In this document: piece after piece, positions 25,918 to 33,234 of the stretch | Layout of the letters: each line of letters begins with the position of its first letter | Position numbering within the stretch: position 1 is the first letter of the stretch | DNA from: Minisyncoccota bacterium | Lineage (GTDB): Bacteria > Patescibacteriota > Microgenomatia > UBA1400 > PJMF01 | Length of the DNA stretch: 64,000 bases | Assembly: GCA_018657765.1 (NCBI GenBank) | Contig: JABHWM010000005.1 | Coordinates: 1 to 64,000, forward strand | Direction: 5' to 3' | Notes under the pieces: model-generated | Database searches by the model: none | What the model was told of the DNA's origin: nothing | The model's input: only the letters and a program-made list of their open reading frames with translations | Program-made: the position numbers and the translations under genes

Positions 25918-27123
25918 ATGAAATATTTTAAAGATAAAACATTATTTTTATATACTCTATATAGATTTGTTTATGGATTATATCCAATCAATGTGATTAT
26001 TGCTTTGTTTTTCTTAGCAAAAGGATTGAATTATGCAGATATAGCTGTTGTGTTTGGGGTATTTTCTGTAGCTGGATTTTTATTTGAAATTCCTACTGGT
26101 TTTTTTGGAGATAAATTTGGAAGAAAGGCTAGTGTAATTGTTGGACTACTTACAATGACAATTACTTCAATTATTTGGACACAACTAGAAACTACTATGC
26201 AGTTTGCCTTTTATGCTGCAGTTTGGATGTTGGGCATTTCTTTTATTTCTGGATCTTTGGAGGCATATATATATGATTATTTAAAAGATCAAAAAAAACT
26301 AAAAATATATGATGAGATTATTTCTTTTAGTGGAAGTGTAAATTACTTTGCTGCAGGGATAGGAAGTATTATTGGGGCATATTTATTTTCTATAAACTAT
26401 AACTATCCTTATTATTTATTGGCTACATTTTTTTGTATTTCTGCGGTAATTATTTCGTTTATGAAATCAGAGGTAAAAGCTTCAGAAAGTATTGCTGAAG
26501 AAGAATTAAGTGTATTTGCAGGCTTGAAACATATTTTCTATTCAAAGGAACTGCTTTTTATTACTTTGTTTATTTCTCTTTTATATGGATTTCATAGTTA
26601 TTATATTCATTCAGTAGATAAACCATATATTTTGAGTTTAGAACTATTTGATGTGAAATGGTTGGGAGTATTTGTTTCTATGGTGTATCTTTTACAGGCA
26701 TTAGTAGTTTCTCAATTTGCAAAACTAAAGAAGCATTTAAGTGAGTTCCAGTTAATTAGTATGTCTTGGTTTATTTATATTGTTGGATTATTGGGAATGA
26801 GCAAACTCTTTGGAATATTAGGCTTATTATCTTCTATGATTTTCTATCTTTCAGCACCATTTAAGGATGCCATTATTAATAGTTTTGGGCAAAAGCATAT
26901 TCCATCAAAAATTAGAGCTACAACACTTTCTAGTATCAAGGTATATGAATCACTTGTTGCATCTGTTTTGGCAGTTATAGCTGGATATGTTTTTGATATT
27001 TTTGAATTGAGGACAGCTTTATTGATTGCTGCAGGATATATTTTGGGTGTGTTTATTTTTATTCTTTTATATAAAAAGGTTAGGAATGTGAGGTTGGAAA
27101 AGAAGGAAGCTCTCATTCAGTAA
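25918..27123 (+). CDS. Major facilitator superfamily transporter
   Basis: 401 aa, about twelve membrane helices. The cytoplasmic loop between helices 2 and 3 has the MFS motif A in the form GFFGDKFGRKASV (about 62-74). The fold fits drug:proton antiporters or a related efflux group; substrate cannot be told. Promoter and start are well supported by an extended -10 box 8 nt upstream. The gene is flanked by repeat copy 2 upstream and a partial copy overlapping its stop codon, consistent with a cassette-like acquisition. Confidence 0.88.
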   Translation: MKYFKDKTLFLYTLYRFVYGLYPINVIIALFFLAKGLNYADIAVVFGVFSVAGFLFEIPTGFFGDKFGRKASVIVGLLTMTITSIIWTQLETTMQFAFYAAVWMLGISFISGSLEAYIYDYLKDQKKLKIYDEIISFSGSVNYFAAGIGSIIGAYLFSINYNYPYYLLATFFCISAVIISFMKSEVKASESIAEEELSVFAGLKHIFYSKELLFITLFISLLYGFHSYYIHSVDKPYILSLELFDVKWLGVFVSMVYLLQALVVSQFAKLKKHLSEFQLISMSWFIYIVGLLGMSKLFGILGLLSSMIFYLSAPFKDAIINSFGQKHIPSKIRATTLSSIKVYESLVASVLAVIAGYVFDIFELRTALLIAAGYILGVFIFILLYKKVRNVRLEKKEALIQ

Positions 27124-27129
27124 GAGGTC
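27115..27129 (+). repeat. Intergenic repeat, partial copy over the MFS stop codon
   Basis: ATTCAGTAAG here is identical to ten bases of copy 3 and includes the TAA stop of the MFS gene. The match fades after about 13 nt, so this is a weak copy and could be chance. Confidence 0.3.
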
Positions 27130-27155
27130 TCAAATAGCATCTATGAAAGACTACT

Positions 27156-27737
27156 ATGTCTAGTAATGAAAACTCTACAATGCACAGCCTAGAAAAATCT
27201 TCTCCCAAAAGTCATGAAATTGATTTCAGTCCAGAAGCAGTATCGCAGTTATTACCTCCAAAGCTATTAGCCATGTATCCAGATGCAAAGATTGATGTGA
27301 TTCAACCTACTAGAGTTGATGAAGAGTTGACCATTTTAATTTCATCTCCTTCTACGGTGCTCGAAAAAGTGTCGTTAACCAAAAGTATACTAGCAGAACA
27401 TGATCATGGTTTGTTATATTTCACCATAAAGTTTTTGTCATTAAAAGGAGAGTCTGCACAAACAATTGCATATATACCAAAGCACGATGATAGACCAGAT
27501 ATCAGACACAAAGGTATAAATGCTGAGTTCTATGAAAAGCTATATATCTATTTAAAAAGCCAAGGGATAAAGTACGTATTTGGATTCAATAAGATTGATA
27601 GAACTAGTAGTCATAGTCATTTCTTTTTGGAAAAATTAGGTAGATCTAAATTCGATGATTTACCTGATGAATTTGTTGAAAAAATTCCAGATAGATTCTT
27701 GGCTTTTAAGACATTACTTACTGTTCAATTTTTGTGA
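27156..27737 (+). CDS. Putative GNAT-fold acetyltransferase-like protein
   Basis: 193 aa. The C-terminal half reads like the acetyl-CoA-binding part of a GNAT domain: IAYIPKHDDRPDIRHKGI (a degenerate R/Q-x-x-G-x-G/A loop, about 104-121), a helix (FYEKLYIYLKSQ), a strand (KYVFGFN) and FFLEKLGRSKFDDLP, which resembles the common YxxxGF region. The match is weak and the glycine loop is imperfect, so activity is doubtful. 32 bp after the MFS gene, probably cotranscribed. Confidence 0.5.
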   Translation: MSSNENSTMHSLEKSSPKSHEIDFSPEAVSQLLPPKLLAMYPDAKIDVIQPTRVDEELTILISSPSTVLEKVSLTKSILAEHDHGLLYFTIKFLSLKGESAQTIAYIPKHDDRPDIRHKGINAEFYEKLYIYLKSQGIKYVFGFNKIDRTSSHSHFFLEKLGRSKFDDLPDEFVEKIPDRFLAFKTLLTVQFL

Positions 27738-27769
27738 ATATGGAAAGGTGAATCTAGTTTTTTCGCAAC

Positions 27770-27805
27770 AGATATAAAATAACTAAACTTTATCTACTTA
27801 GACTT
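27770..27805 (+). repeat. Intergenic repeat, copy overlapping the 3' end of a minus-strand gene
   Basis: The first 15 nt (27770-27784) are identical to the start of copy 2 at 25806-25820; the following 20 nt are loosely similar. Because it runs into the minus-strand gene, it supplies the last codons and stop (27790) of that gene. Confidence 0.5.
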
Positions 27806-28170
27806 GCTATAAAATCCTCAGCATTTTGATCTAAGGGGAGACCTCCAACTTTTTCAAAGTTTTCAATATCCATGTCCCTACTAGCAATAACTATATTCTT
27901 TGCTTTTTTAACTTGTCTGATATCAACAATCATGTCCCCCTCAAACAACTCAGGGATTAAACCGGCTGCTTGTAGTGTGACCAAAGATATTTTTTGATGA
28001 CCTCTAGCATTATTTACTACATTTTTACGTGTTTTGTTTAAAATATTTTTAGCTTCTTCTAGATTATCTCTTAATATTTGATCAATAATATCTAAGGCCA
28101 AGGTTTTTGCATTGTAACCTTGCCTGTATCCTTCTAGTTCAGGACTGTATGAAAGATTTTCAGTCATCAT
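27790..28170 (-). CDS. Hypothetical soluble protein
   Basis: 126 aa from ATG 28170, chosen because TAGTAT (a -10-like box) lies 7 nt upstream; an in-frame GTG at 28188 is possible. Helical N-terminal half with ARGHQKISLVTLQAAG, then DMIVDIRQVKKAKNIVIASRD, which looks like alternating strands and helices. No known family. It is the only minus-strand gene within 20.3-30.3 kb. Its 3' end is built from a repeat copy. Confidence 0.55.
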   Translation of the reverse strand: MMTENLSYSPELEGYRQGYNAKTLALDIIDQILRDNLEEAKNILNKTRKNVVNNARGHQKISLVTLQAAGLIPELFEGDMIVDIRQVKKAKNIVIASRDMDIENFEKVGGLPLDQNAEDFIASLSR

Positions 28171-28254
28171 GAGAGTAGATACTATCACATTATCTTCTCT
28201 TAGCTTCTATTCATGCTAATATAAATAAATGAAACCCAGTAGTCCCACCGGTCA

Positions 28255-28302
28255 AGATATCAAAAGACTAGGACTTATTATTCAGTAAGGGGATTTGAAT
28301 AA
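28255..28302 (+). repeat. Intergenic repeat, copy 3
   Basis: Aligns with copy 2 over its whole length, from AGATAT through TTATTATTCAGTAAG to ATTTGAAT, with a handful of differences. It lies 68 bp upstream of the protease operon at 28370. An extended -10 (TGGTATAAT, box 28324-28329) follows. Confidence 0.6.
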
Positions 28303-28369
28303 TAATTTACAATCTTTTATTGGTATAATGAAGCATGTATCCAGATATTAAATAAAATCAAAAGATCCT

Positions 28370-28603
28370 ATGTTAGATAAAGAGTATCATTTTTTTCAAA
28401 ATAATTTAAAAAAGTTTGTAAAAGAATTTCCAAATAAGTTTTTAGTTATTAAAGGAGAAAAAGTTATTGGTGTTTATGAAAATGAAGTAACTGCCTATGA
28501 AGAAACCTTGAAAAACAATGATATTGGAACTTTTTTAATACAAAAATCTATTCCTGAAGAAGAGTCAGTTCAAACATTTCAATCGAGAGTGATCTTTAGG
28601 TAA
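28370..28603 (+). CDS. DUF5678-like small protein, partner of the protease gene
   Basis: 77 aa. The pattern FVKEFPNKFLVIKGEKVIGVYENEVTAYEE ... GTFLIQKSI ... FQSRVIF, read in pieces, resembles the short DUF5678-type proteins that bacteria often encode just before retropepsin-like aspartic proteases. The next gene, 6 bp downstream, is such a protease. First gene of a four-gene run to 30285. Upstream is an extended -10 box at 28324-28329, leaving a leader of about 35 nt. Molecular function unknown. Confidence 0.7.
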   Translation: MLDKEYHFFQNNLKKFVKEFPNKFLVIKGEKVIGVYENEVTAYEETLKNNDIGTFLIQKSIPEEESVQTFQSRVIFR

Positions 28604-28609
28604 ATAATT

Positions 28610-29203
28610 ATGAAGTCAAATGAATCATCTCTTTCTTTCACAACATCTTATAAAGGAATAACTAATGTTTTGGCAAATGATATAGGTGTTTCTCAAGCAT
28701 TTGATCCAAGTTTAGAGAAAAATCCAAAACTTCCAATAATTTCAGCTAAGGCTATCTGGGATACTGGGGCAACAACCTCAATGATTACAAAAGCTTTAGC
28801 TAAGAAATTGAAATTAAAACCAATATCTAAAACTACTGTAAATGGTGTTAATCATAGTTCTCTTGAAGATACTTATCTTGTTAATGTTTTTTTACCAAAT
28901 AAAGTTTTAATTCATCATGTTAGAACTCCGCAATGTGATAAATTAAGTGGTGGATTTGATTTTTTAATAGGAATGGATGTTATTAGCTCTGGAGATTTAT
29001 CTATTTCTCATGCTGGGGGTAAGACAAAAATGTCTTTCAGATTTCCTTCCTTAGGAGGAATAGACTATGTTGTTGAATCAAGAAAAGAAACAGCTAGAAG
29101 AAAAATTTTGTCTAAAGTAAATAGATCCTCTCCTAGTAAAGGCACTCGTCTTAAAGGTAAAGAAAAAAGAAAAAAACAAAAGCTTAAAAAAAAGAAAAAT
29201 TAA
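28610..29203 (+). CDS. Retropepsin-like aspartic protease with a basic tail
   Basis: 197 aa. The catalytic motif is AIWDTGATTSMIT (DTGAT at 51-55), followed by the strand-rich core and FLIGMDVISSGDLSIS, the hydrophobic-hydrophobic-Gly signature of retropepsin folds. Such proteases work as dimers, one aspartate per chain. The last 35 residues are very basic, with repeated K/R runs, and could bind nucleic acid or membranes. No membrane helix. 6 bp after the DUF5678-like gene and 15 bp before the next. Substrate unknown. Confidence 0.82.
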   Translation: MKSNESSLSFTTSYKGITNVLANDIGVSQAFDPSLEKNPKLPIISAKAIWDTGATTSMITKALAKKLKLKPISKTTVNGVNHSSLEDTYLVNVFLPNKVLIHHVRTPQCDKLSGGFDFLIGMDVISSGDLSISHAGGKTKMSFRFPSLGGIDYVVESRKETARRKILSKVNRSSPSKGTRLKGKEKRKKQKLKKKKN

Positions 29204-29218
29204 TTAGTTTAGTTAAAT

Positions 29219-29614
29219 ATGATTTCAATAAATCTTAAAACTAAAACTCAAGTTTTAGAAATTGCGAAAAAATATAAAGTAATTATTGATTGGGATGATG
29301 ATCCCAACTCTCTTTTTCAAGAAAAAGTGAGCAGAAATCGTAGAACATTGAAAATAAAAACAAATCTTGAACCAAGTGAATTTGATAGATTATTTGAACA
29401 GCATGGTGTAAATTATGATATTAAGCGTGGTCAGGAAATGTTTATTTTTAATGTATTGCATGGGATAGGTCATTTTGAATTATGCTTGTGGAAGCCAAAT
29501 ACTGGCAATGTTACTGTTGATAGGCTTGTAAATTTTGATCAAGATAAAAAGGTTGATAAGTGGGCTTACGAACAATTAAAATTTTTTAGAACAATTACTA
29601 ATCGGACAATATGA
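29219..29614 (+). CDS. Zincin-like protein with a variant HxxxH motif
   Basis: 131 aa, soluble. HGIGHFEL at 81-88 resembles the HExGH motif of ImmA/IrrE-type metallopeptidases, but the catalytic glutamate is glycine. A downstream DKWAYEQLKFF segment (about 113-123) is placed where such families have their third ligand region; the accessory zincin at 23035 has a similar WAYNQL. It may be a binding domain rather than an enzyme. It overlaps the next gene by 4 bp (ATGA). The family link is tentative. Confidence 0.55.
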   Translation: MISINLKTKTQVLEIAKKYKVIIDWDDDPNSLFQEKVSRNRRTLKIKTNLEPSEFDRLFEQHGVNYDIKRGQEMFIFNVLHGIGHFELCLWKPNTGNVTVDRLVNFDQDKKVDKWAYEQLKFFRTITNRTI

Positions 29615-30285
29615 AAAACATCAAAAATGGGATTGGATGGTATTTTTTTGGAATAGGATCAGTTTTGTTTTTTTTAGATCCCTTTAATTTGAGATGTTTT
29701 ATAAGTTCTGAGTGGATTTCTGTTGGAGGTCTAACCGCCATTGGAACTTTTGCAACTGTCATTGTTGCTCTTTTCAAAGAAGATATAATGAGTCTTTTTA
29801 AAAAATCAAATGTCATAATAGTTGAGGAAATGGAAAATAGACAACTTCATAATGGAAAGAGAGAAGGACTTACAGTACAAGGCCATACGAGACTTCTTTT
29901 TTTTAATGAGGGCAATATAATTGCTGAAGAAGTTGAGGTCGTAGTTGAAATGATCATTGATTACGGGGGGATTGAAAGATCTGATTTTCTTCCTGTTCCC
30001 TTGAGTTGGACGCATAGTGGTCGATCAATTAGAAATTTTCATCCAAAACAGTATGGATTTCTTGATCTTTGTAGGAAAGATAGAACTGAAGATGGAGAAA
30101 ATCCAAAATTAGCTCTTTCGGCTGGTCAAGGAGTTGATAATTATGAGATTCTATACGAAGGAAAGACATTATTAATAATTTCTACTTCTTCAAAAAAAGG
30201 TCCTTTGAAGAGATATTCGGTTAGCCTTGAGTGGAAAAGATTTAAAGATGAATTTGTGAGAGTGGAAGAGATAAAAAATATATAA
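29611..30285 (+). CDS. Membrane-anchored protein of unknown function
   Basis: 224 aa. Two N-terminal hydrophobic helices (about 8-26 and 36-55) are followed by a 165-residue soluble region rich in beta strands (LLFFNEGNIIAEEVEVVVEMII, read as one strand pair). Topology would put the soluble part on the same side as the N-terminus, probably the cytoplasm. Translationally coupled to the HGIGH protein by an ATGA overlap. Last gene of the run beginning at 28370, ending directly before the tRNA-Glu flank. No family recognised. Confidence 0.65.
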   Translation: MKNIKNGIGWYFFGIGSVLFFLDPFNLRCFISSEWISVGGLTAIGTFATVIVALFKEDIMSLFKKSNVIIVEEMENRQLHNGKREGLTVQGHTRLLFFNEGNIIAEEVEVVVEMIIDYGGIERSDFLPVPLSWTHSGRSIRNFHPKQYGFLDLCRKDRTEDGENPKLALSAGQGVDNYEILYEGKTLLIISTSSKKGPLKRYSVSLEWKRFKDEFVRVEEIKNI

Positions 30286-30287
30286 TG

Positions 30288-30305
30288 TTACCCCACGGGA
30301 AATAG
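30288..30305 (-). repeat. Partial duplicate of the tRNA-Glu 3' end (possible att remnant)
   Basis: On the minus strand, the T-arm/acceptor 3' sequence ATTTCCCGTGGGGT is repeated exactly here and in the tRNA at about 30459-30472, and two of the next three bases also match. A duplicated tRNA 3' end is the usual trace of integration into a tRNA gene. No integrase gene is in the window. Confidence 0.5.
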
Positions 30306-30335
30306 CGACTCTCTCACTACATTCGTTCGCATGCA

Positions 30336-30364
30336 TTAGCCATGTTGCTTCGCAACTTGGTTAA
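30336..30364. other. Long imperfect palindrome beside tRNA-Glu
   Basis: 7 bp + one T-T mismatch + 5 bp around a TTC loop: 30336-30342 pairs with 30358-30364 (one G-T) and 30344-30348 with 30352-30356. It is richer in G+C than its surroundings and lies between the tRNA fragment repeat and the tRNA terminator. No long T run follows on either strand, so it is not an ordinary terminator. Confidence 0.45.
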
Positions 30365-30419
30365 GAATCAGCTTCGTTTTACTCAGCAGCAGTTTTTTTC
30401 AATCGTGAGTTCAGAGCAT

Positions 30420-30445
30420 AAAAAAACGGACCTATCTGTCCGTTT
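30420..30445 (-). terminator. Rho-independent terminator of tRNA-Glu
   Basis: An 8-bp stem (30438-30445 with 30424-30431), 6-nt loop, followed on the minus strand by a run of T residues (30421-30426). It ends 11 nt downstream of the tRNA 3' end. Confidence 0.85.
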
Positions 30446-30455
30446 CTTTCTGCTG

Positions 30456-30527
30456 TGACCCCACGGGAAATCGAATCCCGGTTGCCAGGATGAGAACCTG
30501 GTGTCCTAACCACTAGACGATGGGGCC
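30456..30527 (-). tRNA. tRNA-Glu (anticodon CUC)
   Basis: Full cloverleaf on the minus strand: acceptor arm 30527-30521 with 30457-30463, anticodon loop TTCTCAT closed by CCAGG/CCTGG, and a T-loop with TTCGATT. Discriminator base A at 30456. No CCA is encoded, consistent with the cca gene at 42656. A terminator follows. It marks the boundary between accessory genes to the left and core genes to the right. Confidence 0.95.
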
Positions 30528-30603
30528 GTGGTAGAGGTGGTATTATACGATCTTTTTTCTCAAGGCACAATTGGTGTCATCTTTGTGTGTAACCATAAAG
30601 ATA

Positions 30604-31533
30604 ATGCAACGTATTTTTTGGTTTTCTTTTATTAGTTGTTTATTTTTTATTTTTTCTAATACTTTTGTGAGAGCTCAGGTTTTTTCTCCTAGTGTCACGC
30701 TTTTCCATTCAGAATTAGATGGTATTTGGGAGATAGCAGAACCAGTTCATGATTATTCGGTAGAAAGTATTCCATGGGAAAGTTCAGTAGACATTTTATT
30801 GGATTTTTCTTGGTTAGGGTCGGTCCAGTATGAAAGTCTTACAGATTCTTTTTTATTTAATACTGGAGGAGAGTTTTTACCTCTTAATAAACTAACAGCA
30901 GAATTTTCTACTACAGAAAATACAACTGGAGTTTTACAGTTTTCTATCAGGTGTAGAACAAATGAGACAGAGACTGGCTTTGATCAGCCGTTTTTTGTGG
31001 TTTTTTTGGATGATGAATTGATCGAGAAAGAAATAGATCTAGAGATTTGTTCTTTAGCTGATTGGGGAGAGTGGCGGGAAAAACAGTTTCTATTTCCAGA
31101 TATTTCTATAGGGGAGCATAGTTTTTATTTTTTTGCCGGAGAAATGGGGGATAAGCAACAACTTACTCAGCTAGAAATTCGTGAGATCAAAATGTCTTCC
31201 AAAGTTTCTGCTACAGTATCTCCAAGCCCCACTACTTATTTAGGTCCTTCTTTACCACCACCTCATAATTCTCTAACTCCAGTGCAGAAAAAATCTTCAC
31301 CACCAAATCAAAGCACCTATTATGATTACAACAAAATTCCCGAGTATCACAACTGGAACACTCCCCCACAGGCGGGGAGTGTCTTGGGAGAGAGTACTTC
31401 TGTAGCTGAAGACTCAGAAGAAAAATCATTTCAGTTTCCAGAATATTTTCCACTATTAATAGGGATAACTGTTTTTATTTTTTCATTTTTAATTATTTTT
31501 ATGTTTTTGAAAAATAAAAACTCAGGAAAGTAA
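30604..31533 (+). CDS. Secreted protein with C-terminal membrane anchor
   Basis: 309 aa from ATG 30604; an in-frame ATG at 30571 would put 11 extra polar residues before the signal peptide. Order: signal peptide ending near AQ (VRAQ), a beta-rich extracellular domain of about 170 residues that looks like a jelly-roll or immunoglobulin-like fold, a Pro/Ser/Thr-rich linker, then one C-terminal helix with a basic end (KNKNSGK). Anchoring resembles surface proteins of small-genome bacteria. No enzymatic motif. The linker-coding DNA holds a G+C-rich hairpin at 31358-31382. Confidence 0.72.
   Translation: MQRIFWFSFISCLFFIFSNTFVRAQVFSPSVTLFHSELDGIWEIAEPVHDYSVESIPWESSVDILLDFSWLGSVQYESLTDSFLFNTGGEFLPLNKLTAEFSTTENTTGVLQFSIRCRTNETETGFDQPFFVVFLDDELIEKEIDLEICSLADWGEWREKQFLFPDISIGEHSFYFFAGEMGDKQQLTQLEIREIKMSSKVSATVSPSPTTYLGPSLPPPHNSLTPVQKKSSPPNQSTYYDYNKIPEYHNWNTPPQAGSVLGESTSVAEDSEEKSFQFPEYFPLLIGITVFIFSFLIIFMFLKNKNSGK
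31358..31382. other. G+C-rich hairpin inside a coding linker
   Basis: A 9-bp perfect stem (31358-31366 with 31374-31382) with a 7-nt loop, inside the proline-rich linker codons of the gene at 30604. It stands out in A+T-rich surroundings. No T run follows, so it is not a terminator; it may be a small dispersed palindrome or simply codon choice. Confidence 0.4.
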
Positions 31534-31612
31534 GCTTATTGTCAGATTCAAAGCTTAAATTAAAGACAATAAAAAAAGTATCCAAGATGATACGAGTACT
31601 AGAAAGGTACAT

Positions 31613-32191
31613 ATGAAAAACATTAAAAAACTATCTTTTGCATTCTTAGGAGCAGTATTGCTTAGCTTCGGTGCTGTTGGAGCTACCAAAGCTCTTTTAC
31701 AAGATACAGAAATGGTAATGGGAAATACTGTCAAGGGAGCGACTATTAATCTTAGGGTAGGAGATACAGATCCAACAACACTTAATTTTAATTTCAATAA
31801 TATTATCCCTGGAGAAGTTCATCAGATGTGGACAGCTATTTCTAGCGTAGGAGGTGTAGGTGGTAACTTTTGGCTGGAGGTTGATGTATCCAATAGTCTA
31901 GAGATGGATAATCCAGAGGGAGAGACAGATATTATTGGTGAAGGGGAACTAGATGACTGTGCAGAGGTTCAGATTGTTTTTGATGATGATATGGGTAATG
32001 AGGAACTAGGTTTGGCTTGGACACCAGTTTCGGCAATTGGTCCTATCGATACAACTCCTAGTTCTATAACAGATGGTTTTGTAAGTGCAGGAGGCAGGAT
32101 GAATTTACAGCTTCGTACAGATAACTGTGGTAATGAAGCTATGGGAGATGCCTTTGATTTAGACCTTATTTTTCATCTAGATCAGGTCTGA
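31613..32191 (+). CDS. TasA/camelysin-like secreted protein
   Basis: 192 aa. An N-terminal signal peptide (about 1-27, FLGAVLLSFGAVGATKA) is followed at once by LLQDTEMVMGNTVKGATINLRV, and later by NNIIPGE, the arrangement of the TasA/CalY family of SipW-processed surface proteins, some of which polymerise into biofilm fibres. Two cysteines (about C120 and C175) could form a disulfide. No SipW-type peptidase gene is adjacent. A terminator follows, so it is expressed separately from the CAP-domain gene. Family assignment is good; fibre formation is not shown. Confidence 0.75.
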   Translation: MKNIKKLSFAFLGAVLLSFGAVGATKALLQDTEMVMGNTVKGATINLRVGDTDPTTLNFNFNNIIPGEVHQMWTAISSVGGVGGNFWLEVDVSNSLEMDNPEGETDIIGEGELDDCAEVQIVFDDDMGNEELGLAWTPVSAIGPIDTTPSSITDGFVSAGGRMNLQLRTDNCGNEAMGDAFDLDLIFHLDQV

Positions 32192-32208
32192 TTTTTAGCA
32201 AAAAATAA

Positions 32209-32245
32209 AAAAAGCTCTTTTTCTCTTGTAGGAAGGGAGCTTTTT
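32209..32245 (+). terminator. Rho-independent terminator after the TasA-like gene
   Basis: A 9-bp stem (32209-32217 with 32237-32245) around a large loop, ending in T residues. It overlaps the region just upstream of the CAP-domain gene's start. Confidence 0.6.
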
Positions 32246-32267
32246 AGTGCATAATGGATTTATAAAT

Positions 32268-33233
32268 ATGCCTCGTAAAAAAACTAATCGTCGATCTAAA
32301 AAAGGTTTTACTCAGATAATGAATCATCTTTTTCATCCTTCTTCTCGTAATAATCATCGTCCCAAGTTACTTCATCCAGAAGCTCTTTTCTATTTTTCAC
32401 TGATTGTTTTGGCTGCTTTTTCTTTGCTTAGAGCTTTACGTTTTTTTCCAGGATTAGAGCATACTATTTTGGGCTATGCTTCCAATATTACCCCAGAGCA
32501 AGTAATTCTTCAGACTAATGAAAAACGGGTTGATCAAGGGTTAGGTGGGCTTACTCTGAATAATGAACTTTCAGAAGCAGCTTTGGCAAAGGGACAGGAT
32601 ATGTTTACAGATCAATATTGGTCTCATACAGCTCCAGATGGTACAGAGCCTTGGTTTTTTATTGAAGAAGCAAACTATGTATACAAAGTTGCCGGGGAAA
32701 ACTTGGCTCGTGATTTTATGAACACTACAGATATGGTCAAAGCCTGGATGGCTTCTCCTACTCATAAAGCTAATCTGATGAATCCAAAATTCGAGGAAAT
32801 AGGAATTGCTGTTATAGATGGGAAACTAAATGGTTTCGAGACAACTCTCGTAGTCCAGATGTTTGGTTCACCAGCTGCTCCTACTCAGTTAGTTGGTTCA
32901 AAGAAAGAACCAGAAACTCAACTCCTTACAGATGCAACACAAGCCGAAGTGAAGGGAGCTAACCTTGTAGACTCAGATTCTAAGTCTATTCTGGCTGGGA
33001 AAATGGTTTCTCCTGTAGATTTTCGTGACTCAGTACTTCTCACTCCGTTACAACTCACCAAAGCTTTCTTTTTGGCTGTGATTATCTTGGTAGTTATGAC
33101 GTTAGTTTATGACACATTTATTATTAATAATAGAAAAACAGATAGATTATTAGGGAAAAACCTAGGTCATCTAATGGTTTTTGGTGCAGTGGCTTTTATG
33201 TTGATTTTTTTCAAGGGAGGAATGGTGAATTAA
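32268..33233 (+). CDS. CAP (SCP/PR1, YkwD-like) domain membrane protein
   Basis: 321 aa from ATG 32268; ATG 32247 adds seven residues and lies on the terminator stem. A basic cytoplasmic N-terminus (PRKKTNRRSKK), a membrane helix (about 45-63), then a CAP domain: ILQTNEKRVDQGL, LAKGQDMFTDQYWSHTAPDGTEPW, AGENLARDF, MVKAWMASPTHKANLMNPKFEEIGIAV. These carry the conserved His and Glu of the CAP cavity. The C-terminus has two more helices. CAP proteins in bacteria are mostly extracytoplasmic and of unclear role. It heads a run of four genes to 34699. Confidence 0.85.
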   Translation: MPRKKTNRRSKKGFTQIMNHLFHPSSRNNHRPKLLHPEALFYFSLIVLAAFSLLRALRFFPGLEHTILGYASNITPEQVILQTNEKRVDQGLGGLTLNNELSEAALAKGQDMFTDQYWSHTAPDGTEPWFFIEEANYVYKVAGENLARDFMNTTDMVKAWMASPTHKANLMNPKFEEIGIAVIDGKLNGFETTLVVQMFGSPAAPTQLVGSKKEPETQLLTDATQAEVKGANLVDSDSKSILAGKMVSPVDFRDSVLLTPLQLTKAFFLAVIILVVMTLVYDTFIINNRKTDRLLGKNLGHLMVFGAVAFMLIFFKGGMVN

Positions 33234-33234
33234 T

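Noticed and set aside
28228..28254. A sequence with CCCAGTAGTCCCACCGG that looked like a tRNA 3' end
   Set aside because: No acceptor or anticodon partner could be paired around it, and it does not match the tRNA-Glu fragment.
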